Below are positions 32,201 through 42,314 of a stretch of DNA of 64,000 nucleotides, in pieces. Made by a program: the position numbers and the translations under genes. Each line of letters opens with the position of its first letter. The stretch's first letter is position 1. The notes below the pieces were generated by a model, which saw nothing but the letters and a program-made list of their open reading frames with translations, had not been told where the DNA came from and ran no database searches. The stretch is taken from positions 21,458,570-21,522,569 of the forward strand of contig JAQNBH010000012.1 in assembly GCA_028752905.1 (NCBI GenBank), read 5' to 3'. The DNA is from Cladorhizidae sp. MBARI D1340-BT2 (Eukaryota; Porifera; Demospongiae; Poecilosclerida; Cladorhizidae).

Positions 32201-33985
32201 ATGCATAGGCAATTTTGTCCTGGCATATTACAGGATCAAAGAGGACTTCACATTTACCATTCTTGGACAGAAGAGCTGCGAAACGGATAAAGAAACCAGG
32301 TGGCACATATTTGGTGCTGAATACCAAGTGCAGAGATGCTGGTGTGGAAGATGTAGTGACTGCTTCTTGCACTTCTTCTCTCCGTATGTCGGTGGCTGTG
32401 CACAGTTTCAGCATAGAGGGAACAAAGTATTCTGGACCTTCAAAACTATGCTTCTTAGAGTGAGTGTGGATCTGTGCTATGATGAGAAAGTTCTCCAAAA
32501 ATTCAAGAATAGCTTCTGGCTGAAGAAGCTCATCTTTCAAAATCAACTCATATAAAGGCTGCACTAGAATTCCATATTGACGAAGAAGTGCCCACAAAGC
32601 TGGTGGTATGTTTTTTTCCTCAAAATCTTCCAAGGGAAAAAGACGTGCAATCACCTTGACTAGCCACCGTGGATCAGCAATGACACTAGACCGAAGACTA
32701 GGGATGTGTGAGTAATGAAAAAATACAGCAAGATCGTGATAGAAGCGAAGAACACTGCCAACAGCTTTCTTGGGAATGCGACATGCACGAGCGATTTTTT
32801 TAACTTCTTTCAAAGTTACTACAGCTTTCTCTCTAGACAGCTCATTCAATACTTTTCGAAACAAGGCCCAAGATATCGGAGTACGGATCTTCATCCCATT
32901 AGCAAAGGAACTGACCAGTTCTCTGATCTCTGCATATTTGGGATCTTCATTTTCTCCTTCACCCGCTGTTGTGTTGTCCACAATAACACCACCTTGGACT
33001 ATGCTTGCAAAGGCCTTGCCTTCACATGCTTGAGAAATGGTACCAAGGATCTTGCCAGCATTTGATTTCACAACATCATCATCGCCATGTGTGCCCACAG
33101 GAAGAATGCACGGGCAGCTGGAAAATACATTTTTGGAACTGCTGCTCAATGATTCTTGAAGAGAATGATGCTTTCCAGCAACAGAATCTTGGCTGGCTTC
33201 ATCATCACAGCCATGGCTAGATGTGCCATAAGAACTTTCGAAAGATTCTTTCTTCATGAAAAGAGTAGAATGAATGGAAGCTATCCACTTCAGCAGGAGT
33301 TGCAGGTTGGTGAATGTGGCTCCACCCTCTGCCTCAGTAATCACGTTTCCATTGCAATATGTAGATGAGAGGCACGTATCATTCAAACCATGTCTTGCGT
33401 CAAACGTGAGAATAAACATGGTTTTGGAAGTAAGAAAAGCAGGCAGAATAGTGCGGAAGATGCGCTGTCCACCACAGTCCCAAACACGCATCCAAATTTC
33501 AGACTTTTGTTTTTCTAGTAGCGATCGAACCTCAAATGTGTGGGAGCAAACTTTGTTAAGAATGACCTCAACATCATCACGAAATGTTGAAGTAGTGGGA
33601 ACTTCAGTGCTTTGTGAATCAACTAATTCCCCCCTTTGTCGAGTGCCTTGGACCTCTAGTATAAGACGGGCCATTTCATCGTACTCATCTTCATCTGTTA
33701 TATCAGTCCAATACTGATATTGACTTCTGGTCCATGTTGCCTGTGCTGGTTTCAAGGTATTGATGTCGGCCATAAGTGTGCTGTTACTGATTGGAAGGTG
33801 CTGATTTTTTAGTCCACGTAAGAGACTGCTCTTTCCCACACCACCGTATCCAATTAGCATCACAGCAATATAAGACACGAGACACTCTCCATCTTGCAGA
33901 GCATGTTGATACTCTTCTACATTGCAGAATTGAGATCAAAGATTAAAGTAACTCTCTGCTTATGAGAACACTTACCATTTTCTTT
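29076..33985 (-). CDS. Roc-COR GTPase with two Death domains (ROCO/DAPK1-like), 3' part of gene
   Basis: ROCO proteins couple a Ras-like Roc GTPase to a COR dimerisation module; with Death domains they act as signalling scaffolds in apoptosis or innate immunity (family knowledge). Exons on the minus strand: 33985-33976 (10 bases, inferred), 33916-31851 (Roc-COR), 31792 to about 31549 (Death domain 1), 31497-31414, 29594-29530, 29467-29268 and 29205-29076 (Death domain 2, stop). The P-loop GYGGVGKS, switch II DCGGQ and G4-like THGD are all present. The domain order Roc-COR-Death matches the C-terminal half of DAPK1, but no kinase or ankyrin repeats are seen here; the 5' end is unresolved. Oddity: a TAA lies in frame at 31528-31526 between Death domain 1 and the next exon. 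Upstream on the same strand is the 33-unit microexon-like array. Confidence 0.82.
29268..29467 (-). CDS. Death domain 2, first exon
   Basis: Acceptor ttgtag, donor gtacta. It encodes KYKKLVDQIPASKRDHL and then the domain start LEEHLRLIADKLQGWDDKAD LLNLKQNPDVIDIKAIH, ending two bases into an Arg codon. The intron inside the domain (29267-29206) is 62 bases. Confidence 0.8.
29530..29594 (-). CDS. Linker exon before Death domain 2
   Basis: Acceptor ctgcag, donor gttagt. It completes the split Gly codon and encodes LTSRSQVAPEAFIADTSTKA Q, ending in phase 0. The downstream intron is only 62 bases. Confidence 0.7.
29595..31413. other. 1.8-kb intron of the Roc-COR gene
   Basis: Lies between the linker exons. 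Short frames occur on both strands without recognisable domains. A partial local duplication at 30140-30240 (tggtgagcaggacaagaaa and tggtgagcagggcaagaaa) is visible. Confidence 0.6.
31414..31497 (-). CDS. Linker exon between the Death domains
   Basis: Acceptor atttacag, donor gttagc. Only one of three frames is open: YLLEYSLMRDSSGEEEVEHL KQPFHSQ. It begins in phase 1 and ends in phase 1, matching the next exon. The open frame continues upstream into the Death-domain exon's frame, interrupted only by the TAA. Confidence 0.65.
31549..31792 (-). CDS. Death domain 1 exon
   Basis: Acceptor catgtag, phase 0. It encodes AVIADDLDERPGKLEQLAAA, HLGKDSKSLLFNWQKEM and RAHLIHYLKSVGMDSTADK, a complete six-helix Death-domain pattern with the conserved W in helix 5 and a closing 'L...L...GM...A'. 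The 3' boundary is uncertain. The downstream exon needs a phase-1 donor and the only fitting site is a weak T|gtcaat at 31548. Reading on instead meets TAA at 31528-31526 in the same frame. Confidence 0.75.
31851..33916 (-). CDS. Roc-COR exon
   Basis: A 2,066-base exon after acceptor gcaatgtag, starting in phase 1 and ending in phase 0 before a perfect gtaaga donor. Counting from the GTG codon at 33878, the P-loop GYGGVGKS is at residues 10-17, switch II WDCGGQRIFR at 133-142 and the THGD guanine-specificity motif at 263-266. A Ser-rich insertion (about 205-255) splits the Roc domain. COR begins near 335 (ISWALFRKVLNELSREKAVV, then a winged-helix-like LKEVKKIARACRIPKK). The last 60 residues are Cys/His-rich (CVNCNKEE, CQEDHCC), a tail common in animal ROCO proteins. 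The exon is upstream-open: the frame continues through the initial GTG to the acceptor, so translation does not start here. Confidence 0.9.
33976..33985 (-). CDS. Putative 10-base exon immediately upstream of the Roc exon
   Basis: On the minus strand: acceptor taacttcag, ten bases AAAGAAAATG, then a perfect donor gtaagt. Starting in phase 0 it encodes Lys-Glu-Asn and the first base of a Glu codon that the Roc exon's leading AA completes, so phases fit exactly. The intron to the Roc exon is 59 bases (33975-33917). An in-frame TAA upstream forces the exon to be this short if the frame is right. Confidence 0.55.
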
Positions 33986-36870
33986 CTGAAGTTACAATGA
34001 AATCCTATATAAGTGGCAACATAATATAATCACCATCGTTCAACATGTTGTACATAGTCACTCCTACAGATAAACTTATTTTACACCTACCCAGAATATT
34101 CTGGGCTATGGAAAGTACAGTGAGAAATGTACTAGTAATATATACACAAGAACATATTGGACGGTTTTGTAAAAAGGTGACGGAAACAAGACTGTACTTA
34201 TATACATCAAAACCAGCTAGATGACAATTGAGTCATGCTCACCAATTCTTCTATTTCTAAAAAATTAGAGTCTTGTTTCCATTGTTTTAATTCCAATATA
34301 GCTATTTTAAATCAATTAAAATGTTGACTGTACCCACATAGGGTTAGCTACAGACTCCTTCAGGATTTGGTAAAAGTTGCACAAGAGAGCTCCACCAAAC
34401 TAACAGCAGATGCTTTAGTCGAGGATCAGCTTCAGCAGATATTCGGAGCAAAATTCCACACAAACCAATTTTTTCTTCTTGTGCTTACAATAATAATTCA
34501 TAAGCTAACTCGATGACATCATTGACAATCTCATATTCAAGTTTGTTGTGGACATATATTGGAGCATTCGTAGTCTACAATTGCTATGGTGGACCTATTG
34601 TACACAAATTATTAAAGTTAAGATCTCGGAGATGAATATCAAGTTCTTTTCCACAGCTTTTGTGGGTTTTGTGGTGTTGAAGGATTGAAGGCACTCTGCG
34701 TGTCTTAGAGTTAAGAGCGACCAAAACCACAATTTTGAGAGCTACAAAGCCACCAACGTGAGAGATATGAGCATGTTTGCAGTTGTTTATATCTGTTCTA
34801 GTCCACTCCCGATGGAGATCCGACAAAAGATTCCAAAACATGCCATAATGTCTCAAAATAAAAACCACAAAAGTGTTAACAAGTGCAAAATGAGGAAAGT
34901 AGGAACAGAAATAAACAAAACTGACACACACAGTATATTTCAGAATGTTTATGCTAACCATTCATACAAAACTGTGTGTATGCACACACATGGTAGGCTA
35001 GAGTTTTGGCAAAGAAATCCTATTGCTGAAAGCAGTAAGTATCTGGCTGTTGGATTTTTTTAAACTAGCATGTAATTGCAGCAGTTTGGGAAACTAGAAC
35101 TCTAGTGGGATAGGGTTTTTTATATGCTAAATCTTCAAATACATCGCCAGCACTGTCCTTCCCCTCATTGCTGACACATACTGAAAGTTTGCTTTGTAAG
35201 TCGAGGGTAATCTTAGGTTTCAGAAGCAACAGTGGGTTTATGTGAAGTGTGGCTTACAATATTCTATATGGTACATGATATGTAAGATCTTCTACATGTC
35301 AAATTATCTGTTGATATATACTCACCAGGTAGCAGGAGAAGCAGCAGTGACAACACGAGAATGATGAATATAAAAAATATGGAATAAAAATATATAATAT
35401 ATGTTTATTAAACTTCAACATTAATATTAGCATAAGCTGTCAATTATCGGCACAGGGTCCAGCATATACAACTCATTGCAAGTGCAGTCCAGGAGGTTAG
35501 TTGATTTTTACACTGGAAGTGAAGTTATCCACACCTCTATAATTAACTTGCTCAGCTATTGAGTTTTGAGGGTCAGAGTCCATCATACTAAAATACCAAT
35601 TATCAGCAACCCGTACATATTATTGGCACTGAATACAATACTCAATTTTCAGCACTGTGTGATGCCCATGATTTTAGCAGGACCTAACAGATCTGTAAAA
35701 ATGCTTTGTATTTGCTAATACCTTTTACATAGTGATAACTTGATGTAAACATGATAAATCTGTCACCAAAATAAATCCCATTATTATTAAAAGAAACAAA
35801 ACAACTATTGATACACAAACAGTAATAAATGCAAGCATGCTACACAATGGAAATCTTTCTTCTATCATTGTCATAGATTATTAGAGAGTGAATACATTGT
35901 TCGAGAAGCAAATGACCTCATGCAAACATACACCATGCATAGCTAAATATGCCCAGGTTTATAGACCAGGTTATTTTATTCCAATAGCTACTTCTTTAAG
36001 GAGTTTTAAGTAGCTAGCTAGCTGTAGCATTTCCTTTTCATAAGAATAGCTGTGCCTATCCCTCAAGAAAGGTGAAACCAATCATCAGTAATCTTCTCTT
36101 CTTGAGAATTAGCGGCAATCATCCTCGGAGACGTCGGTGGGAGCCCCAGGAAGAGTTCTTAATGGACTGGCACCCTGGAATCAGATTGGCTGGAGATAGG
36201 GTTGAATGTCCGGTAAAGCACCACACTTGTTGTGGTGTCCGGTGCGCTCTCGACAGCCCATGAAAATCCGAGGGAGCATTTGATTCTCGTGCCCGGTCAT
36301 ACCGATAACCGCATCAGGTCTCTTCATGCCATGTGTAACCTTGCTAGATGTCTGTACAGCTGAGTGAACCTAGACACTCCATGCTCAATGGCATGCATAG
36401 GGTCAACCATCCTAAACTGGTGCGCAAGAGCAGCTAGCATTACTTATCAGACAATGACTTCGAAACAGGCTAGTAGTCTATACCATTAGTCTGCAAAGCT
36501 ATGATAGCTATCCAACCAGAAACAAACACTATAAACTTATCTTCAGTGTAATAACCTTGGTAAACAATCAATCAAAAAAAACGAGAATCTTTCTCCAATA
36601 TACAGCAACATACATGCTTCACGATGTCAGGAAATGTTCCAGAAAGTTACTTGATATTATAAGTGATGTGAAGTATGTGCCGATAATTAGTGCACTGCAG
36701 TACCGATAATTGCAACACTGATAATCGGCAGCTTATGCTACTTATCTATTTAGAACTGATTAGAAAAATTAATTATAAATAAAGTCAAAACAAATAATGA
36801 CGCACAAAAGAAATGAGCAACTTGTACAAATACTAGTTCATCACTGAGTCATGTCTACTTTATTGATGCT
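33986..36870. other. Intron or upstream region between the Roc-COR gene and the array
   Basis: No firm exon. One minus-strand candidate is about 35410-35324, ending at a good donor (ctacctg then gtgagt) with a hydrophobic open frame (IFIPYFLYSSFSC), phase 0 to 0. Its acceptor (gttgaag) is weak. A minus-strand 125-codon frame at 34584-34961 is not recognisable. The region also holds the 28S rRNA fragment. Confidence 0.4.
36065..36330 (+). pseudogene. 28S rRNA gene fragment
   Basis: Matches the large-subunit rRNA segment in order: gggagccccaggaagagttc, then caccctggaat, then gtccggtgcgctctcgacag cccatgaaaatccgagggag, then gtgcccggtcataccgataa ccgcatcaggtct. These are recognisable conserved 28S landmarks. 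The match stops abruptly after 'caggtctc', where 28S would continue into a highly conserved block, and substitutions are present. It is therefore an isolated, decaying fragment rather than a functional rDNA unit. Confidence 0.85.
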
Positions 36871-39800
36871 CTAGTACTCACCATCTATGTGATTAAAGTC
36901 AGCAATTTTGGCCAGAGAGAGAGAAGACAAACACATCCAAATAATACAAGTTCATCTAAAATCATGTCTACCTAATTGTGATGCACTTCTTGCACTTACC
37001 CGCTATGTCAGCATTTTGGCCAGATAGAGAAGACAAACATGTACACGTGCAAATTCATCATAAAGTCATGTCTTCCTACCAATACTCTAGCATTGTAAAT
37101 AACTCACAATCTATGTAGTCAGCATTTGGCCAGATAGAGAAGACAAACATGTAAAAATGCAAGTTCAAGTCTGTACATACCAATGCTCTAGCTTTGTAAA
37201 TAACTTACATCCTATGTGATACAAAGTCAGCATTTTGGCCAGGTAGAGAAGACAAACATGTACAAATTCAAGTTTATAATAAAGTCAAGTCTACCTAATT
37301 GTACATACCAATGCTCCAGCTTTGTAAATAACTTACATCCTATGTGATACAAAGTCAGCATTTTGGCCAAATAGAGAAGAAAAGATGTACAAATATCGCA
37401 GGTTCATCATAAAGTCATGTCGACATAATAGCAACGCTGTAGCTTTGTAAATAACTTACATCCTATGTTAATACAAAGTTACCATTTTGGCCAGATAGAG
37501 AAGAGGAACATGTAAAAAGCAAGGTCATTATGAAGTCATATCTATTTATTGAACATACCAATGCTCTAGCATTGTAAGTAACTTACATGCTATGTGATAC
37601 AGAGTCATTATTTTTGCCAGATAGAAAAGACACACATGTAGAAATACAAATTCATCATAAAGTCATGTCTTCCTAATTGTACATACCAATGCTCTAGCTT
37701 TGTAAATAACTCACAATCTATGTTAATACAAAGTCAACATTTTGGCCAGATAGAAAAGACACACATGTACAAATACAAATTGATCATAAAGTCATGTCTT
37801 CCTATGTACATAATGCTCTAGCTTTGTAAATAACTCACAATCTATGTCATACAAAGTCAGAATTTTGGCCAGGTAGAGAAGACAAACATTTACAAATGCA
37901 AGTTCATCATAAAGTCATGTCTACCTAATAGTACAATACTAATGCTCTTGCATTGTGAATAGCTCACCTTCTATTTGATACAAAGTCAGCATTTGGGCCA
38001 AATAGAGAAGTCAAACATGTACAAAGAAATTCATCATAAAATCATGTTACCTAATTGTACATACCAATCCTCTAGCATTGGAAATAACTTACCCACTGTG
38101 TCGATAGAAGATAAATATATTTTGGCCAGATAGAGACAACAAACATGTATAAATGGAAGTTTATCATAAAGTCCTAATTGTACATATCAATGCTCATAAA
38201 ATAACTCACCTCCTATAAAGTGAACATTTTGTCCAGATAGAGAAGATGAACATGTACAGAGAGAAGTCCATCATAAAGTCATATCTTCGTAATTGTACAT
38301 ACCAATTGTAAATATCTTACCCTCTATGTGATACATAGTCAGTATATTGTCCAGATAGAGTAGACAAACATGTACAGATGCAAGTTCATCATAAACTCAT
38401 GTGTACCTAATTGTACATACCAATGCTTTTGCATTTGTAAATATCTTACCTCCTATGTGATACAAAGTCAGCATTTGGGCCAGATGGAGAAGACAAACGT
38501 GTACAGATGCAAGTTCATCATAAACTTACATCTACTTAATTAATGATCTAGCATTATAAATAACTTACCCACTATGTTATACAATGTCAGCATTTTAGCC
38601 AGAGAGAGAAGACAAATATGCACAGATGCAAGTTCATCATAAAGTCATGTCTTCCTAATTGTGCATACCAATTGTAAATAACTTACCCACTACGTGATGC
38701 AAAGTGAGCATTATGGGCAGACAGAGAAGACAAACATGTAAGGTGCAAGTTCATCATAAAGTCATGTCTTCCTATTTGTAGCATTGTAAAATCACTCACC
38801 CACTATGTGATACAAAGTCAGCATTTGGGCCAGATAGAGAAGACAAACATGTTCGGATGCAAGTTCATCATAAAGTCATATCTTCATAATGGTACCTACC
38901 AATGCTCTTGCAATCTAAATAACTTACCTCCTATGTGATACAAAGTCAGAATTTTGGCCAGATAAGTAGAAAAACATGTACAGATGCAAGTTCACCATGA
39001 AGTCTTGTCTACCTAATTATACATACATATCCTATCACATTGTAAATATCTTACCTCCTATGTGATAAAAGTCAGCATTTGGGCCAGAGAGAGTAGACAA
39101 ACATGTACAGATGCAAGTTCATCATAAACTACTGAATTAATGATCCAGCTTTGTAAATAACTTACCCACTAAGTGATACAAAGTCATCATTTTAGCCAGA
39201 GAGAGAAGACAAACATGTACAGATGCAAGTTCATCATAAAGTCATATCTTCATAATGGTACCTACCAATGCTCTTGCAATCTAAATAACTTACCTCCTAT
39301 GTGATACAAAGTCAGAATTTTGGCCAGATAAGTAGAAAAACATGTACAGATGCAAGTTCACCATGAAGTCTTGTCTACCTAATTATACATACATATCCTA
39401 TCACATTGTAAATATCTTACCTCCTATGTGATAAAAGTCAGCATTTGGGCCAGAGAGAGTAGACAAACATGTACAGATGCAAGTTCATCATAAACTACTG
39501 AATTAATGATCCAGCTTTGTAAATAACTTACCCACTAAGTGATACAAAGTCATCATTTTAGCCAGAGAGAGAAGACAAACATGTACAGATGCAAGTTCAT
39601 CATAAAGTCTCGTTGTACATAGAAATTCTATAGCAGTATAAAAAACTTACTCGCTATGTGATACAAAGTCAGCATTTGGGCCAGAGAAAGTAGACAAACA
39701 TGTACAGATGCAAGTTCATCATAAAGTCTCGTCTACCTAATTGTACATACCAATGCTCCACATTGTAAATATCTTACCTCCTATGTGATAAAAAGTCAGC

Positions 39801-40745
39801 ATTTTAGCCATATAGAGTAGACAAAGATGTAAAAATGCAAGTTCATGATAAAGTCTCGTCTACCTAATGGTACATGCCAATGCTCTAGCATTGTAAATAA
39901 CTCACATCCTATTATGAGAAGTCCGCATTTTGGCCAGACAAACATGTTCAAAAGCAAGTTCATCATAAAGTTATGTCTTACTAAACATTGTGAATAACTT
40001 ACATCCTAGGTTAATACATAGTCAGCATTTTGGCCGGATAGAGAAGACAAACATGTACAGATGCAAGTTCATCATAAACTCATGTCTATTTAATTAATGA
40101 TCTAAATAACTTACCCACTATGTGACACAAAGTCATCATTTTGGCCAGATAGAGAATACAAGCATGTAGAGATGCAAATTCATCATAAAGTCAAGCTTAC
40201 CTAATTGATGCTATAGCTTTGTAAATAACTTACCTCCTATGTGATACAGAGTCAGCATTTTGGCCAGATAGAGAAGACAAACATGTAACATGTACGCAAG
40301 TCATCATAAACTCATGTCTTCCTTGCATACCAATGCTCTATCATTGTAAATAACTTACCAGCTATATGATACAGAGTCAGCATTTTGGCCAGATAGAGAA
40401 GACGAACATGTACAGATGCAAGTCATCATAAACTCATGTCTTCCTTGCATACCAATGCTCTATCATTGTAAATAACTTACCAGCTATATGATACAAAGTC
40501 AGCATTTTGGCAAGATAGAGAAGACAAACGTGTACAAAGCAAATTCACCAAATGTATCTACCAATGGTCTAGTATTGAAACAACTTACATGCTACGTGAT
40601 ACAAAATCAGCATTATGGCCAGATAGAGAGACAAACATGTACAAATGCAAATTCATCATACAGTCATGTCTACCTAATTGTACACACCAATGCTCTAGCA
40701 TTGTAAATATCTTACCTTCTATGTGATAGTCAGCATTTTGGCAAG
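36855..40745 (-). repeat. 33-unit tandem array of about 120 bp
   Basis: Unit length ranges from 97 to 129 bases, mostly 108-129. On the minus strand the unit reads, in order: a gacatgactttatgatgaac block, a gtacatgtttgtcttctcta block, tggccaaaatgctgac, tttgtatcacatag, three variable bases, gtaagttatttac, then gctagagcattggtatgtac. Units differ from each other by many substitutions and indels, so the array is old, except for one recent 366-bp duplication (38856-39221 and 39222-39587). Within this divergence the YAG and GTRAG flanking the three variable bases are unbroken in all 33 units. Confidence 0.95.
36882..40718 (-). other. Candidate array of 33 single-codon (3-nt) microexons
   Basis: Triplet left ends (plus coordinates, each 3 bases): 36882, 37000, 37108, 37209, 37337, 37460, 37587, 37715, 37839, 37968, 38093, 38210, 38321, 38450, 38569, 38687, 38800, 38928, 39055, 39166, 39294, 39421, 39532, 39651, 39778, 39906, 40003, 40115, 40234, 40359, 40481, 40589, 40716. 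On the minus strand each is preceded by YAG (TAG in 32, CAG in one) and followed by GTAAG (25) or GTGAG (8). Most have a branch-point-like CTGAC about 17 bases upstream of the AG and a pyrimidine-rich stretch before that. Triplets: GAG x8, TGG x7, GAT x5, ATT x3, AAG, CAT and CTG x2 each, and CGG, CGA, AGG and ATG once each. None is a stop. Being 3n long, any number or choice could be spliced in without changing frame. Expression and splicing are unproven; conserved decoy or recursive splice sites are the main alternative. Confidence 0.6.
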
Positions 40746-40819
40746 ATAGAGACAAGAAATAAGTTCTGGTGATGAACTATTCACATTCTTTAGTATTCGT
40801 GGTACTATAAAATACCCAC

Positions 40820-40863
40820 TTTATGATCGCTCTCTTCTTTCGCCTTCAACTTCAACTTCTTCT
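40820..40863 (-). CDS. Putative exon upstream of the array
   Basis: Minus strand: a ttctgac branch-like element, tttatattttaaag acceptor, then a frame KKLKLKAKEESDHK ending in phase 0 before gtgggt. The acceptor region resembles the array unit (ctgac plus 14-15 bases plus AG), so the array may have grown by duplicating this intron end. The charged Lys/Glu composition agrees with the 10-base exon at 33985 (Lys-Glu-Asn) and with the mostly charged triplets. The frame is also open upstream into a hydrophobic stretch (to about 41033), so the exon might be longer. No start codon is identified. Confidence 0.4.
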
Positions 40864-41059
40864 CTTTAAAATATAAAGTCAGAAATTGGCAGTTATCATA
40901 ACAAGTCAAAATAAGTACTTTGAAAATTATTACTTCAGTTTTCACAGACAAAACCTTACAAGAAAGCATGAAGAAGTCTAGTAAAATGATTAGTGTTAGA
41001 TATAGTAAAATATCTCTCAATGAAGTCTCAACCTGAATATTAAGACTTTTTCAACGATC

Positions 41060-42310
41060 AACATAAGATTTGTTTCTCAATATTTGAGCTAGATGCTCTA
41101 TTTTTATCATAGATATTAGTATATATGGGCATAATTTACCCCGTAAGAATTAAATACATAATTCAATTAACCAGTATCAATATTCCTTGTACATATAGTA
41201 TGAGCAAACCATGAATTCAGACAAATTATGAATAGTCCACACAAACCCTGGATCCGCACTTAGCACCCCCAATGTGTAAGCATTATGTCTAAACCAATTA
41301 AAAAAATCATGAAAAATCGATCGTAGGATTTTAAGATATCTTAATGGTTCATTTATTGCAATATGAAGGCCTTAGATATCAAGAACTAGAAAAAATTATT
41401 TGAAAAAAGAAGCCTGTTCAGTATTCTAGCAGCTGTTTCAAAGCCATCAAGATGACTGGTTGACTGTTCTTGATGGATGTGCTTTGTTGGGTCCTAGATG
41501 ATGACCTGGGACTTGACCCTGAAGCTGTGCTATCACTGGGTGGAGTAGAAATGTCTGAGTAAGCCTAGAACTCTCACTCAATCTAACAAGGAAATGAGAT
41601 CACCAGCGACGAGGAAGTAATTGAGTGGGTTTAGCTATAGCCTATGCAGTTAGTAGGAAGAGCATGAACTGAAAAGGCTGTTTTCTTGTTCATGGTTAGT
41701 CTGTGGAAAAAAATACTAAGCATTATTTTTGCATGAAGCAAGGATTGGGAGACAGAGCTTCAGTGAACTTCCTATAGTCCCTAGCTCTCCAATTTCTGCA
41801 GTGAGTGGCCCCAGTCTAATCCAAGAGTGATTCATTAGCTTGTCATTAGCTTGTTATTTTCAGTGGCCACTAAGCACACAAGTATATAGCAAGTTCAAAT
41901 GAGATTCAATTCATTGTGGTTTTGAGGTTTAATTCCAAAGCAACAAATATCAATCACAGTGTTCATCAATACAAATGTTGTCACATATCGTATGGTTATT
42001 TGGGACTTTTCCTAAAAAGACGAGTCACTTTTCCCCCCAAATGGATCAAAGAATTTGAAGGGGAAAAAGAGGTCACTACCTTTAAATAGGTCTCTTATTC
42101 AACTGCTGTTTTTTGTTTCAATTTTTAATTTTATTTTTACATTCTTTCAGATTAGGGCATTTACAATGTCTGGTGGTTGGTGTGAGTATACATGCAGGGG
42201 GAAAGCACCATAGGAACGCGGCCCAGGCTTCACTTTGAGTGGTCAATGGTGTTCTATTTTTTAGGCCACGGACTACAGTGACAGTAACCGAGGCCTAGTC
42301 ACTTTGGTCA
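41060..42310. other. No gene recognised
   Basis: A+T-rich sequence with short frames only. A partial copy of the dispersed repeat (gagctagatgctcta) lies at 41086-41102. Confidence 0.5.
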
Positions 42311-42314
42311 AAAT

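Noticed and set aside
32215..33717. Several plus-strand frames of 70-147 codons opposite the Roc-COR exon
   Set aside because: Antisense shadows of a well-supported 2-kb exon; no recognisable domains.
35324..35410. Transmembrane-like exon candidate on the minus strand between the array and the Roc exon
   Set aside because: A good donor and a hydrophobic frame exist, but the only acceptor (gttgaag) is weak and A+T-rich DNA easily yields hydrophobic frames; mentioned only as context.
36855..40745. CRISPR array
   Set aside because: Periodic units with a variable element, but the variable part is 3 bases, units are about 120 bp and diverged, and the genome is animal.
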